64,000 nt of DNA from Tigriopus japonicus. Its lineage: Eukaryota; Arthropoda; Copepoda; Harpacticoida; Harpacticidae. The translations under genes were made by a program, and so were the position numbers. This document shows, piece by piece, positions 47,222 through 59,110 of this stretch. Positions within the stretch are counted from its first letter, which is position 1. Every line of letters begins with the position of its first letter. The notes under the pieces were generated by a model, which was given only the letters and a program-made list of their open reading frames with translations, did no database searches and was not told the origin of the DNA. The stretch is from positions 7,018,279 to 7,082,278 of the forward strand of contig CM021314.1 in the NCBI GenBank assembly GCA_010645155.1, written 5' to 3'.

Positions 47222-48459
47222 AAGGGACAGGAAGTTTAGACAAATTAAACTGTCAAATTAAACGAAAGAAGACGAATAGAATTACCTGATTAGACGAAAA
47301 AAGACGACTAAAAATAACCGATAAAACGAAAAAAAAACGAAAAGTAAATTGCTTATAAGACGTAAAATCGAATCAATTTCCCAAGATGGCGAATGAAACT
47401 GTTTAATAAGAAAGAAGACAAATTAAGTGCCCGTACAGACGAAAAAAGACTTTTAAAACTGCTCCCACAAAATAGTCGATGTCGATACCGGGGAAAAATC
47501 TGTCGGCTTGTGCAAACGCTGCGAAATCTAGAAAATTTAAAAAAGGAAGTAATTAATGGGTTATTCGCTTTGAAAAGGAGAAAAAAACAAGACGTTAAAA
47601 AGAGTAGTGTTGGAGGTGCTAGAGAGGCAGGGTTGGACAATATTTGCGCAACTGTTCTTTGAAACGGCGTGGATAGACCTCAGATTTTAAGTATTCTGGG
47701 GCATTATTCCACAAGGCAATCGATCTGGTCACCTTTGGTTTCATCTCTTACAGGCAGACGAGCAAGCTTGCTTAAAGCACTTGTCCGAGTAACTCTTTCA
47801 CTGTTACGAAAGTTCAGTCTATCTGACACTGAGGGAATCTCCTGGTACAATCCCGATGCGTTTCCATCAGGATAGTGTCCTTAACAAGCCAGTTCACGGT
47901 CCGTACATTCGTTTTTTTGACCAAGGTTTTGATCGATATCTTGTCGGAAAGTTTGCAACCCATTTGGCCTGATTTTGGGTCTTTGTCATCCAATCTCGCC
48001 TCCCCATACACTGCGAGGCCATATCGAAGAGAAGAGAGAATGAGGCTTGGTAGGCGCGTGGCTATTCTACCAAGAATTCCAATTCCAATTCGTTGACCTT
48101 TTCTTTCTGTGTCTGTTGGGCAACACCAGGAGTATAAGTTAATTTGTAATTGTGGATTGTATTTTGTTGGTGCAAAACCGCAACTGACAATCAAATTGTT
48201 ACCTTGCCATAAGCTTTGACGGTGAACTTTGTTCCAAGTTATTATTTGCTTGGAAAATTAAAAACAACGCTTAATGAGCTTGAAATCCAAGAAAATCCAA
48301 GTTTTTGGCCAATTAAACGAGAAAAGACGGATAAAATTGCCCGATTAGATGAAAAAGGACGAATAAAATCCAAATTAAACGAAAAAAACTCGCGACGAAT
48401 AAAGGTAAAAAAGATGAATAAAGACGAATAAGTTTACTCGACTAAAGTTCCTGTCCCTA
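47222..48459. mobile_element. longer relative of the 60.8 kb hAT-type element
   Basis: The ends are AAGGGACAGGAAGTTTAGAC and, inverted, TAGGGACAGGAACTTTAGTC. The subterminal regions are full of AGACGAAAAAAGACGA words. The same words, in inverse orientation, form the element at 60843-61591. Its interior carries a LINE fragment (about 47630-48200). A target duplication could not be confirmed on the left side. Confidence 0.75.
47630..48200 (-). pseudogene. LINE ORF2 C-terminal fragment inside the hAT-type element
   Basis: Minus-strand translation gives GRIATRLPSLILSSLRYGLA, VYGEARLDDKDPKSGQMG, VRTVNWLVKDTILME and, after a frame change near 47730, RSIALWNNAPEYLKSEVYP with KEQLRKYCPTL before a stop. 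This is the terminal region of a non-LTR reverse transcriptase polyprotein (L-W-N-x-A-P-x-x-L-K with a following F-K). Frameshifts make it non-functional. It differs from the 5.1 kb family and so represents a second LINE lineage. Confidence 0.7.
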
Positions 48460-49400
48460 GTCATCTCCAAGTCAGTTGGCGCATCTCCAAGTCAGTTGGC
48501 GAGAGATACAATTCCACAGCGAATTTAGCGTAAAACTTACTGCAAATGGTCACAAAACTTCCAAATCATCTATGAACTGTTACATGAAGGATAAGCTTGG
48601 CCTGAAATCGTATAGAAGACCAAAATGGCCAAAAATCAACAGTGCTCAACGACTGGCAAGGCTAAAATTCTGCACGGAGTGGAAGGGATGGACTAGTGAA
48701 GACTGGAGAAGGGTGTGATTCTCAAATGAGTGTCCCATTCATCCGTTTCAGCCAACAAATGCCCAAATTGATCAAGTCTGGGCGGAATCTAGCGCCAAAG
48801 TTCCCGTCCAACAAATTGAGAAGCACCCAAAGTCCGTCATGGTTTGAGGAATGATGTCGGCTCAGTGTTTGTCTTAGCTTTACTTCATTGAATAAAATGA
48901 GTGTGTGACGGCCCAATACAATGTGGTGAAGATCCTTGGTGGTCCATGTTTGGCTGCCTTCATTAGAAAGGCCAGGTGAGGTCCACCTTTATCAAACAGA
49001 ATGGTGAGCAACATGTCCTCTGCGATTTTTCAACAGGATGGGGTGCCCAGCCACACCCCTCATCTCGCCCAATTGGGATGCCAAAATAACCTTACTGGGT
49101 TTTGGCCAAAGGCTATGTGGCCACCTAATTCACCTGACCTGTTTCCAATTGAAAATCTTTGGTCAATCTTGAAGCAAAGGCTACACCAACCTTAAACAAC
49201 TCAATTGTAAGTGAAAAAGCCTGGTCAAAGATTGAAACCAACGCTTTGGAGAACGCAGGAATGTAGGAATGCCCCAAAGAATATCACTTGTATGAAGCTC
49301 AAGGTTGGTTACTTGGTAAATAAAATTGCTTAATACTCTACACCCTAATAGCATTAGAATACCTGTCTAGTGTAACTAAAATTTTCGGGACGTATTGTAA
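48460..49400 (+). pseudogene. decayed Tc1-like transposase
   Basis: Directly after the hAT-type element a 20-bp direct duplication (CATCTCCAAGTCAGTTGGCG) is followed by translation traces of a Tc1-like transposase. They have many stops, including H-G-L-R-N-D-V-G near 48840. The best part is FQQDGVPSHTPH (second Asp) to GFWPKAMWPPNSPD and FPIENLWSILKQRL (catalytic Glu). About 37 residues separate the Asp and Glu by my count, although indels may have changed this. The 3' end near 49370 (CTAGTGTAACTAAAATTTTC) may be one terminus. The 5' terminus was not found. Confidence 0.75.
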
Positions 49401-50210
49401 ATTCTACCTCATACTGTCCGGTTTTTCAATTTTTTATCATAAATCCTTTTTTACCAAAAACATGATTGGGACAACAAATACATTTTCTAATTAATCATTC
49501 CGGTAAGGGCTGCGCATTCTCCTTTAACTCCAACTTTGCAATCTTTTGATTATCAAATCATTTCTTTTCTGGATACGTTAGTTTTGTTAACACAAGGAAA
49601 CATTTTAAGGCAGTTTTTTTTAATAAGCATCAACTTGAGAAAAATATCAACTAAATAGTAAAAGTATCTGTGTTGTTGATTTCATTCAATCAATATGTGG
49701 CTTTCCACCAACATTAAAAATACATTTTGCTTTTTCCCCAAAAATACCAAAAAAATATGTTTTCGCATAACTTCCCGCGCTTTACCTTTCATGTCTATTT
49801 GGTTTCCATTACAAAAACTGTGGTAATTCACTGTTTTTGTCTTACTTTACGGTTTCATTTTCAAGTACCAAACGAAAACAACCCCACTGAAATTGGGCCA
49901 ATATTAGACGAGTGATTTCCTGGAAAATAAAGCGGAATGATCTATTGATCTCGATTGTTTCGATGAAAGTTGACGAGTTTCCTCAAGCAAGTATAAGATT
50001 AAAAAAATAATGATAACAAATGCAATAAAAGTTATGTGCAATGATAAAAAAAAAATTCACCCAACTTCTATTCCACAACGCAGGTAACAATAGTTAAAAT
50101 AATAATAATAATGATAATGATGGTGAAGGAGTAATATAAATTATCTATAAAAAAATAGGAGACTTATTCAAACAAAAATGCAAACTCAAGTGAACACACC
50201 TGCGTGGGCT
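49401..50210. other. intergenic stretch downstream of the Pro/Gln-rich gene
   Basis: AT-rich with an (AAT)n-like microsatellite at about 50096-50125. No gene is visible. Confidence 0.5.
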
Positions 50211-52949
50211 CTAAAACTCGTATTGCTTGAAACCACACCAAAGGAGGCATTTCAGTTTTAAGATTTCTGTGACCCCGGAGGTGTTCCGTTGAAGTGGATT
50301 CCTTAGACGAGGATCACTTTGTCTTTGTCCTCGATTTCTCCTGGATTGGTACTTGTACCCTCTAGGTCGTCGCCCTTGGATTGGATTGGCCAAAGGAGGG
50401 TTTCTTGGAGCATCATAATTGGAATCGTCAAACAATTGTTGAACATCCTGCAGTCCTTGAGCATCCGCCACGTGAACATGATAATGCACTGCACTAGCAT
50501 CTTGTTGAGCATCACTGGCTGAGAAGCTGTAAGAGGTCCCACGATTCTGAAAGCTGTTGGCGTTCAACAGAACTGGCGAGGCCAAAACAAAACTGGGGTT
50601 GCTTTGAATCACTCGGGGCGTGTTTTGCGGTGGATCATTGCTTGGGGCATTGTAAGAGGGGCGAGATGGGTTCAATTGTGGTGGAGCTCCATAACTCGAA
50701 GTTGGATTCGCTTGAACGGGCGCCTGAAATATTGAATAGGGGTTGATTTGAATTGAAACTCAAGAAAAAACCCGTCTCATCTATAGGTGGGTGAATTGTA
50801 CCACAATCTCATAGGTAGGTTTTGGATCAGCTTGGGGAGGTGGTGTGTAGCTTGGAATTGGGTTCGATTGAGGTTGGGTATTGTGGACAGGAATTGCATC
50901 ATTTTGTTGTGCTTGGTAACTTGGGATTGGATTGGATTGAGGTTGTTGGAATTGGTAAACTGGGGTTGGATCATTTTGTTGGGCTTGGTAACTTGGATTT
51001 GGATTGGATTGAGGTTGGGCTTGATAGACTTGAACTGTATCCTTTTGTGGGGTTTGGTAAGTTGAGGTTGGATTGGATTGAGGTTGTTGGGATTGGTATA
51101 CTGGGATTGGATCATTTTGGGGAGCTTGGTAACTTAGCATTGGGCTTGATTGGGGAGGTGATTGATACCCTTGATTTGGATTATTCTGAACAGGATTTTG
51201 GAAACTTTGTACCGGATCATTTAGAGATGGCGCTTGGTAGAAAGAAGTTCGATCAAACTGAACTGGAGCCCGATAGCCTGTGGAAGGGTTTGCTTGAGCT
51301 GGAGCTTGGTATCCAGTGGTGGGGTTTGCTTGAATTGGGGATTGCACTGGAGCCTGATACCCTTTTGTAGGATTTGCTTGAGCAGAAGCCTCATAACCGG
51401 TTGAAGGATTTGCTTGAGCTTGGGCCTGATAACCTGTGGTCGGATTGGCCTGAGCTGGTGCTTGATAATCATTTGATGGGTTAGCTTGTAGCGCAACTTG
51501 GAAGTTGTTGACAGGGTTCGACTGAGTGGGAGTTTGATATCTAGAACTGGGATTTGATTGGACCGGTGATTGGAATGGTGCTTGGTAATTGCTTTGGGGA
51601 TTAGCTTGAACAGGAGGTGAATATCCTGTTGACGGGTTAAACGATGCCGAATCAAAACTTGGAGTTTGGTATCCAGAAGGAGGTGTGGCTTGAGCATCCG
51701 AAAAGTCCGCCTGGAAAGGTCTTTGGTACTGTGGCATGTCATTGGCTGGGTTGTTGAATTGAGGAGGATCCTGGCTTGGAGGTTGGTAGGCGGGAGGAGG
51801 GTCATTAACTTCCACTTGATCATAACTAGGGATATCTTGTTGCTCTTGCTCATCCTCTGCTTCTTCATAACCACCATATTCTGGTGCGATCTCGTTATTA
51901 ATGTGAAGATTTACGTGAGTGTAAATGGAGGGATGAGAATTGCCTTGGGCCTTCTTTCCTTTGCCTTTCTTTCTCTTACCACTTGTTGAACCTGCTCCAG
52001 GAGAAGGTCCCACGGGTCTTGGGGGTCTAGTTGGGGTGGGGGGTGCAGGGGGTAAAGGAGCTGGGGGAGGAGCTGGGGGTCGTACTGGAGCCACAGGTAG
52101 AGGGGGTCGAACTGGAACAGGGGGAGCAGGGGGTCCAATGTCAAATGCTCCAATAGGAGGTGGAGCTGGGGGACCCACCGAATCGAACTGAGCCGGAGAA
52201 AACAAAGAGCCTCCATGGCTACCATCTCTAGGCTGCCGGTCGTAATAGCTAGGCCGACGGTTTGGGTTTTGTTGCGGAGAATCTTGATTGTTTCCATACC
52301 CAGGGAGTGAGGCAAATAAAGATTCGTCTTCTGCCGCTAATTCATCATTGTAAGTATTAAAATGAACCGCAATGGGACCTTGAAATTGAGTGTAAGAGGT
52401 TGGCACTTGAATCGGAGACGATTGGGAACCGTAGGACTCTCTGACAAACTTGTTTAACTCTTCCTCATTTTGAGGCGCTGCCATAGAGTATTCGGTCAGT
52501 TTGTGGTGAATTGCCTTTGTCTCATCATTCTGACCGCCTAAATACGACACTCGGGCGTTGTTCAAATTGACACTAATTTGGTTCTCATCCCGAGCATCAC
52601 CTCCTGAACTGATATCTCTTGGTGCATTGAAACTCTGTTCTTGTAGGAACGCTAAGAGCTCATCATCGTAGTCCTCGATTTGACTGGTCAGGCTTGGTCC
52701 AGCGGAAAAATTCGTGGGGGTCAACTCTCGCTTCTTTGTGGAAGCTCCTTTGTCGATAACGTCATCAAATAACGAGCCATCAACCACATCAGGCCTCAAT
52801 ATCACACTAAAACCATAAAAGGGAAATGCCATCTTAAATGCTGCTGAGAAAAAAGACATCCTGTACAATGGGTTTCTGGACTTCAACTTTGACGCGCTTG
52901 AGCAAATCAAATAACTCTCTGTCAAGTTTCTCAGCCCACCAGACATCAA
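50211..52949 (-). CDS. proline/glutamine-rich tandem-repeat protein, at least two exons
   Basis: Not a family I recognise. The exons 50802 to at most 52949 and 50211-50723 are joined by a 78-bp GT-AG intron that keeps the frame (phase 0). Read from 52949 the first exon begins MMSGGLRN. A splice acceptor-like TTTTAG near 52810 means the true 5' end, perhaps with a signal peptide, may lie in an unseen upstream exon. The N-terminal part is acidic and mixed (DYDDELLAFLQEQSF). A long polyproline segment follows (PPAPPVPVRPPLPV), then a basic KRKKGKGKKAQG, a PPxY motif (DPPPAYQPP), and about 25 degenerate repeats of 13-16 residues such as ANPTTGYQAPAQ. The second exon keeps the QANP style and then turns Arg-rich (GRRPRGYKYQSRRNRGQR). 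Composition suggests a disordered, possibly extracellular or cuticle-like protein, but that is conjecture. The long frame and clean splice support a real gene. Confidence 0.75.
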
Positions 52950-54184
52950 CTTGACGACCTCTGGAAGGGGGACAAAAACTTGGTATTCAAAATTTGCTGT
53001 CCTTGATTACGCACAAACATTCCTTTCTCACATCGAGATCAGTTCCTTCTTTATGGCTAAAAAATGTGGAATGCAAATCTTCAGACTTTTTTCGGACTCC
53101 TAGCTCTTCCAAATCTGCAGTAAAATATCCTCACGAACAAAATGCCGTTATCATGAAAGGAAACTGGAATGCCTCGTACGCGGGAGTATTTCAAATCTTG
53201 CGACCATACTTTGAATGATTATGCTTTCATACAAAACTTGAGGAACATGTGTAAAAGAATGTCCATGTCAAAATAAGTTATATTTTTTTTTTGTAAGTTT
53301 TGCGTTTAATAGTACCTTTAAGGCGTAACCATTTTCAGATTGCGTTTAGGTGCAGCTACCGACACTTACACATGTCTGAATTAATGGATAATTGCGCCAA
53401 AGTTGTTTTACGCGTTGTTCCAACAATTCCAGATATTCATTAAGGGAACAGATCAAATCTTTGAACTACATGTATATTATTCACATTCCAATTGTAAACA
53501 AACAACAAAAAGCTAATCAAGATGCCTAAAATTGTAAAAGTGTCTTCATTCACAAGTCTAACGTGTTTTCAGTTTTACCTTATCAAAGTTATGAGCGTAA
53601 ACCCACAGAAACTAGGTTTACGCATGTTGCCGGTCAAAAAATCACTACAACCATGCACTCAATTCTAAACAAGAAGAAGTGATGAAATGAGCGAGTGAGA
53701 AAATTGACTATCTCCTTGTGCCACCGATCCTTCAAGACTGAGCAAATCGGAGGTTGGATTCTCCTGAAGAGGATGAACTCGCGTATAGATGGAGGGATGG
53801 ATGGATGAATGTGCTCCTCTCCTGTCTAGATAGGTCTGGAATTCATTGAGGCACAAAAATAAGGATGACACTTGACTTTGACCATGATTTCCTCACTGAA
53901 ACCAGATCTTACGACAGATGAGTTGTGCTTGAGTGTGAGTGTGTGTTTGCCGACGACAATCTAGATTCGAGAGTGATGGACCAAGGATGAATTCCTTTGT
54001 CCAGAGTTGCCTCCTAGTTCCTCCTAGTTCCTTTAATTTTAATCAGGGACTTCCCGATGTCTGGATTGTTTGGTGACTGATTAGTAACTACTACAAATCA
54101 AACCAAAAAAACTTTATCCAAAACGTACCGAGATCATAAAAGCCTATCCTTTTTCAAACCAAATGAGTTTTTTATCTAGGTACC
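52950..54184. other. upstream region of the Pro/Gln-rich gene
   Basis: Should contain its promoter and possibly a 5' exon on the minus strand. I could not identify either. A tandem duplication of CTAGTTCCTC lies near 54013. Confidence 0.45.
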
Positions 54185-54805
54185 GTGAAACGAAAATACG
54201 TCCGCGTGTACAGTAGTCCTCATCCAAATCTTTTAGGTATGAGTAATCTCTTCCCGGCTGTGAAAATTGATCCAAATACTTTGATTTGCCCCTTAAATCG
54301 TGAAACAAACTACAAGTATGACCCAATGCAAATCGTTTCTTATGGGTTATGGTTATTTTTTGTGTGCCCTGATCTATCCATTGAAATTTTTTGTAAGTTA
54401 TCCTGTAAAATCTGCAAATCAAGGGTCATTCTAGCAATTAAGCCATCAAACTTCCCCTCTATCTCCAACTCCGCCGCCTCCCAATTCCAATTCAGGTTGA
54501 CAAGTGTTCAAATCATAATGATTTTCATTCCAACACTTCCCGATCATATCCTCACATATCAAGTTCTTTTGGAGGTTCAAATTGTTGGCTGGGGTTCACT
54601 CAAGTGCAATTGGTTGCTAGCCATACGGAAATTGAAAGAAGATCCAGAAAATCCGCTACCACTATTCAATCTACAAAGTGACAAGTTGACAGCTGGACTT
54701 CTTGATTGTCTGCGAGATAAGCTTGGTCCCAAACTTGTGTCTTGTGTTTCAGCAATGATAGACGATAGAACCTACCAAAAAATATGCATCCTTTACGACG
54801 GCTAA
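54185..54805 (+). CDS. unrecognised 206-aa reading frame
   Basis: One open frame without recognisable domain. It is Ser/Leu-rich early, with a stretch around SQFQFRLTSVQIIMIFIPTL that could be buried or membrane-associated. The better protein-like C-terminal part has KLKEDPENPLPLFNLQSDKL and LLDCLRDKLGPKLVSC. A splice acceptor-like TTTTTATCTAG precedes the ATG, so it may be an exon of a larger gene. An antisense frame overlaps its 5' third. No neighbour supports a function, and it could be a chance frame. Confidence 0.3.
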   Translation: MKRKYVRVYSSPHPNLLGMSNLFPAVKIDPNTLICPLNRETNYKYDPMQIVSYGLWLFFVCPDLSIEIFCKLSCKICKSRVILAIKPSNFPSISNSAASQFQFRLTSVQIIMIFIPTLPDHILTYQVLLEVQIVGWGSLKCNWLLAIRKLKEDPENPLPLFNLQSDKLTAGLLDCLRDKLGPKLVSCVSAMIDDRTYQKICILYDG

Positions 54806-55417
54806 AACCTTTGAACTTGAAGAAAATCAAGATGACCTTCGAAAATATTGCTATCGATCAATCAATTAACCAAGTTTTCCATCATTTTCTTCCGATTTTT
54901 TCAATCACCAAAGCAACGAGAGTCAGGAAAGATAACTTTTGAAAAAGTAGAGAAGATTTGATTTGATGTAAATGGATTCGTATTAAAAATGACCAGAGAT
55001 GATCATTTCAAGAATGACCTTGCAAAAATGTTGTTGAACCATGATTTAAACAGCCAACCTCATCTTCAGGAAAAGATCGGTTACTATTATTGATCATATG
55101 AAAAGGATCAACGGTTTGACCCATTGTCGATACTAAGCATAATTTGTCTTGTTATTCGTACAGTTCCATCATATATCGTGTCCCTTTAACTCTTCTTTAA
55201 AAACCAAAACCAAGAGATATTAACGCTTTTCCGCTATGGCCTTACAAGGCGGCTTTGAAGTATGTAAAACTTTTTAAATACGTCCTAACTCTGTAACTAC
55301 TTGTGAAAATAAAAAGATTTAAAAAATACAGTCGAATCTCGTTTTAAGCAACTTTTCTGTCAGCGGCAAAATGTTGCTTACATCGAGATTTTTCTTATAT
55401 TGAGACTCAAGAAAATT
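54806..55417. other. intergenic stretch, nothing recognised
   Basis: No gene is visible. Confidence 0.45.
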
Positions 55418-55490
55418 GGCTTGACCTGGGATCGAACCCATGAACCCAAGAACAACTTGGGCGCATTACTCGAAGCCTCAACTAGCTTGG
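55418..55490 (-). pseudogene. tRNA-like sequence (tRNA pseudogene or SINE head)
   Basis: On the minus strand a D-arm-like AGCTAGTTGAGGC...ATGCGC is followed by a 5-bp anticodon stem CCCAA/TTGGG. That stem encloses a 7-nt loop GTTGTTC (anticodon would read TGT). A B-box GGGTTCGATCC comes next. The T stem is mispaired and the 3' strand TCAAGCC has no matching 5' acceptor strand, so it is not a functional tRNA. Confidence 0.5.
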
Positions 55491-56200
55491 TTATAAATGG
55501 TTTAGGTGCGATTGAAACCATCTAACTTCCCCAAGTCTAAAAATGATACTTATTGAGCTAATAGATGCCCACATCCAGAAATTGGTGAACCTTGGGCTTA
55601 CAACGGCTGACTCATTTGAAAAAATATATACGGCACAGTATATAAACGGCCCCAAAGCTGTTTACAGTCACTTGAAAAAATAATTGACATTGGAATGATC
55701 CAAAAAGTGTGAAGGCGAATCAATGGTTCAATTTTTCTCACCCGCAGGGTAGAATATTTTTCCTCACTCCTCAGTTTCCAGACTCACAAGCTCTTCCTCC
55801 AGTTTCCTCTTTCACAGAATTTTTCAGCTTTCCGCATTAGCACTAATAATTGGCGCCTGGATTTATGCTTGATTTTTTCATTAAACTCAGGCATTGCTTC
55901 AAACCGGAAAATTGATTGACAAGAAACTTCGAAATACTGTACATGACTTAAATGTGGAAAAATTGATGAAAATTTGAATAATGTAAATACACTAAAAATA
56001 GTAAAAGCGACGAACTAGTGTTTGTAAAGGAATCGATCTTTGATTAAAATAAGCAGAGCCACGAAGCTCCGCCTCATATCTTGGAAAATAATTGTCAATT
56101 CAAGAAGAGAGATTGCAGAAATGTCCCACTTTTTACGAAAAAAGTCAATGATTTGAAATTTTCTCAAAAATTCCAAAATAATTCAATTTATAATTCAAAA
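55491..56200. other. intergenic stretch, nothing recognised
   Basis: No gene is visible. Confidence 0.45.
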
Positions 56201-56446
56201 GGGAGGAGATGTGGTGTCGTGGTTAGCGCAGTTTCCTATAGAGAGAGAGGTCTCAGGTTCGATTCTCCTCCCCGACCTTTCTCAAGGAAACTGTTAGACG
56301 CTAATCCACACTCACAGACGGAGAACCTTTCTGATACCGGACATGTGATTGCCTATCGGAATAATTTGGACGATGTGATGGCTGGCTTTGCTGGCCGGGC
56401 GAGGCTCAACCCTCCGACCCTGGACCAACAATCCAAAAAAAAAAAA
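56201..56446 (+). mobile_element. tRNA-derived SINE, family 1, full-length
   Basis: The head is tRNA-like: A-box region TGTCGTGGTTAGCGCAGT and B-box GGTTCGATTCT, flanked by GGAG(GAG)/CTCC pairing. A unique body (GATACCGGACATG, GGCCGGGCGAGGCTC) follows, ending CCAACAATCC and an A run. A second, truncated copy lies at 28566-28701. RNA polymerase III would transcribe such a unit from its internal boxes. Confidence 0.85.
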
Positions 56447-56604
56447 TTGACCAATTTTTCCAATTCAAACACTGGAGAGTTTAAGCGTTTGAGAAAAATG
56501 AGAGTTTCTAGCAAATGGTTATACCGGTCTTCCGTCGTCAGTGTTTAATTTTGAATATGATGAATAATGATTCTTAAAAAATTTGCGCAAACAATCACAC
56601 CAGA

Positions 56605-56795
56605 TTAAGGAAGCCAGAGTGGCCACGCGTACTAGCGCGTTCTTAAAAGTGCCGAGTGTAAGTGCTTCCCCAGACGGCGTAGGTTCGAATCCTGTTGGGG
56701 GTCGGATTGAAGCTGTCGGGAGAAATCCTTGTTTACAGGGAATCGCATTCCTTGTAGCGGTAGTAGAAAATCCGCAAAAAAAAAAACAAAAAAAA
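56605..56795 (+). mobile_element. tRNA-derived SINE, family 2, with LINE-type 3' tail
   Basis: The head resembles a class II (Ser/Leu-type) tRNA with a long variable region: GCCAGAGTGGCCACGCG, then TAAGTGCTTCCC, and B-box GGTTCGAATCC. The tail (56738-56775) has hairpin GGAAT-CGC-ATTCC, then TTGTAGCGGTAGTAG and AAAATCCGC before an A-rich end. This tail is the same as the 3' ends of the LINE fragments at 5.6, 7.7 and 23.7 kb. Confidence 0.85.
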
Positions 56796-57268
56796 AAGAT
56801 CATTTGCCATATTTGCGAACACAATATCATCCAAAATTCTAGCGAGATATTACTCTACTCCTCCTCCAAGCAAACTAAAATTAATATAATTATTATTTAG
56901 GATGGATTAAGACAACACTTAAAAGAATGAGATTGCAATTTCGCTTGTTTTCTAATCTATTTCAAAACCACCAAAATAGATACAAAAAAGAAAGTATTTT
57001 TGATCTTCAAAAATATTGAAACCAGGGGTTTCTGCTCAATTTCCCCCCAAAAGTCTCCAAATTAACTAGATATGCCAACAAAAAATAAATCAAAGCATTT
57101 GAATGTATTTGACAAAGGTTTAAAATTACCAATAACTAATGCCTTTTTTGCCAATCCCAGATCGTAATTTTTCTTGCCTAGTGATTTGCGAGCTATGTTG
57201 CAGAAATTTGTCGCTTTTTGTGACTTCTGATTAACACACATTCTAAAAGTTCTTCGACAAAGGTCCGG
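56796..57268. other. intergenic stretch, nothing recognised
   Basis: No gene is visible. Confidence 0.45.
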
Positions 57269-57276
57269 GTTAGAAC

Positions 57277-58076
57277 CAGAGTTGGGTCAATTACTTGAAA
57301 ATGTAATAAATCACAATTACAATTGCTTCATCAAAAGATGTAACCAATAACAATTACATTATCCGAAAATGTGGTCGACTTCAATTACAATTGCACCTCA
57401 ATTACATGAGAATTACACGACAATTGCAAGTCAGTTACAATTCTTCCGTCTCTTTCACCCTTTTGCCTTTTCAAAACGATGAAAAATAAACAGATCTGCC
57501 ATTTCTAAGTAACGATGCACTAACTGGCAACTTAAAATGCCTGAAAGGTTAATATGAAAGAGTGATTTACAAAATCCAAAAGCTTATGAACGGGCATAAA
57601 CATCAAAAACATTATACCATCAATCACAAGGCATATTTATCTTTTTCATAAAACACGAACTTTGTACACATATATCAAGTATGACGATGTTTTAAAACTT
57701 TATTCTAAATCTTGACACAAAAATCATAGTCAAAAGCTCTGGTAGTTTGAAAGTTTTTAAACATCAAAGCCTGGGTGTGTATTGTAACAAAAGCTACCTG
57801 TTTGTGGCATCAAATTGACCGCAAATTGATGACAAAATAATTGTTTTGCAAATAAAAAGTGATAAATTGGTTTTATGGTTCATTTGAGGAATTAAGATTT
57901 TGAAAAGTAAGTGGTAATCTGTGATTAAAAATTCGTTAACTACATGGCCAAAAATGTAATTAATTACAATTACACTTACTTGGCCCAGAAATGTAATTAA
58001 TTACAATTACATGTAATTGTAATTAAAATTACGTAATTTTGATTGCAATTACAATTACAATTACTCCCCATCCCTG
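57277..58076. mobile_element. hAT-type non-autonomous element, 0.8 kb
   Basis: The ends are CAGAGTTGGGTCAATTACTT and, inverted, CAGGGATGGGGAGTAATTGT. The flanking 8-mers GTTAGAAC (57269-57276) and GCCAGAAC (58077-58084) agree at six of eight positions. Subterminal AATTACAATTACA words occur at both ends. A partial reverse copy is at 6590-7226. It is non-coding. Confidence 0.85.
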
Positions 58077-58084
58077 GCCAGAAC

Positions 58085-59056
58085 CCATAACTAGTGAATG
58101 AATTTAAACTTGATATTTTTAAAAATAGACTTAGAAGATGGTCGAAAGCAGAAAATAGAAAAGCATATTCCCTTAGCTACTAATTACCACGTCTCGTCCT
58201 GATAGGAGGTTTGATTGGTGGTTGAGTGGAATCCTCCTCACAAGACAGCGTGATTGAACTTAAAGGAACAATCTGACTTGAGAAAAAACCTCAGATTTTC
58301 AAAAAAATACTTTATTCATGGCGCTTCGATAAAAGTCTGGAAAATTATAAGACCATTAAATGTGAATTTGTCGACTTTGTTCCGTAAATACTGTAATTGC
58401 GCGAGAGTACCTTCTCAATCCAATCTAAATAAAAAGATAAGTCTTGAACAATAATTGCATCTTTTGCTAGAAATTATAAATCAAGAAAATAAAGATCCTG
58501 GTGTGTGATAACATGATGTATGTAAAAACACGTGGTTCGAGAACAATTGAGTGGGAACAAACAGCATTATATAATAAATGTGAACTTTTTATTTAAAGTA
58601 AGTAATACAACTGTTATATTGACCCCTCAAAAGAGACCAATTCTAAATTAATTAGAACATGAAAATCTTGTTAGAGCTGACATATAGTATGACTAGTAAA
58701 TATAATGTAGCAAAAAAAAACTGGAATTAAGATTGCTAGGAGTTAGTTCCAAGAAAAAGAATTTGGTTAATAGGTGTTCTGGTACTTAGTTTAAGTCTCA
58801 AGTATCATCAGGTCCATCAAGGCTGTAAACTAACTTGAAATACACCAAAGTACATCCCCTCCTCAAGATATTTGAGCATTACATAAGTACATACTTTTGC
58901 ATTTTGATCTGGAAGTAATTTAAACAGTTTTAGGAACAATATAATTTACATAAGAAGATACAGAGATTTCCCTATCGTCACTACTCAAGCATTTAATTTC
59001 ATTGCTCTGTCATCTTAAACATTTGTTACTCGTTTTGGGTAAATACAAGCACTGTT
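58085..59056. other. intergenic stretch with a dispersed repeat fragment
   Basis: About 58555-58625 resembles 4028-4100. No gene is visible. Confidence 0.5.
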
Positions 59057-59110
59057 AGTAGTACTGATTACTGATGGGAAACAAACAAATATAACCAAGA
59101 ACATACAAAG

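Noticed and set aside
51940..52191. Plus-strand Gly-rich frame opposite the polyproline region
   Set aside because: Reverse complement of CCN proline codons gives GGN glycine codons. It is an artefact.
55418..55490. Functional tRNA-Thr (anticodon TGT)
   Set aside because: Acceptor and T stems do not pair, so it is kept only as a tRNA-like pseudogene.
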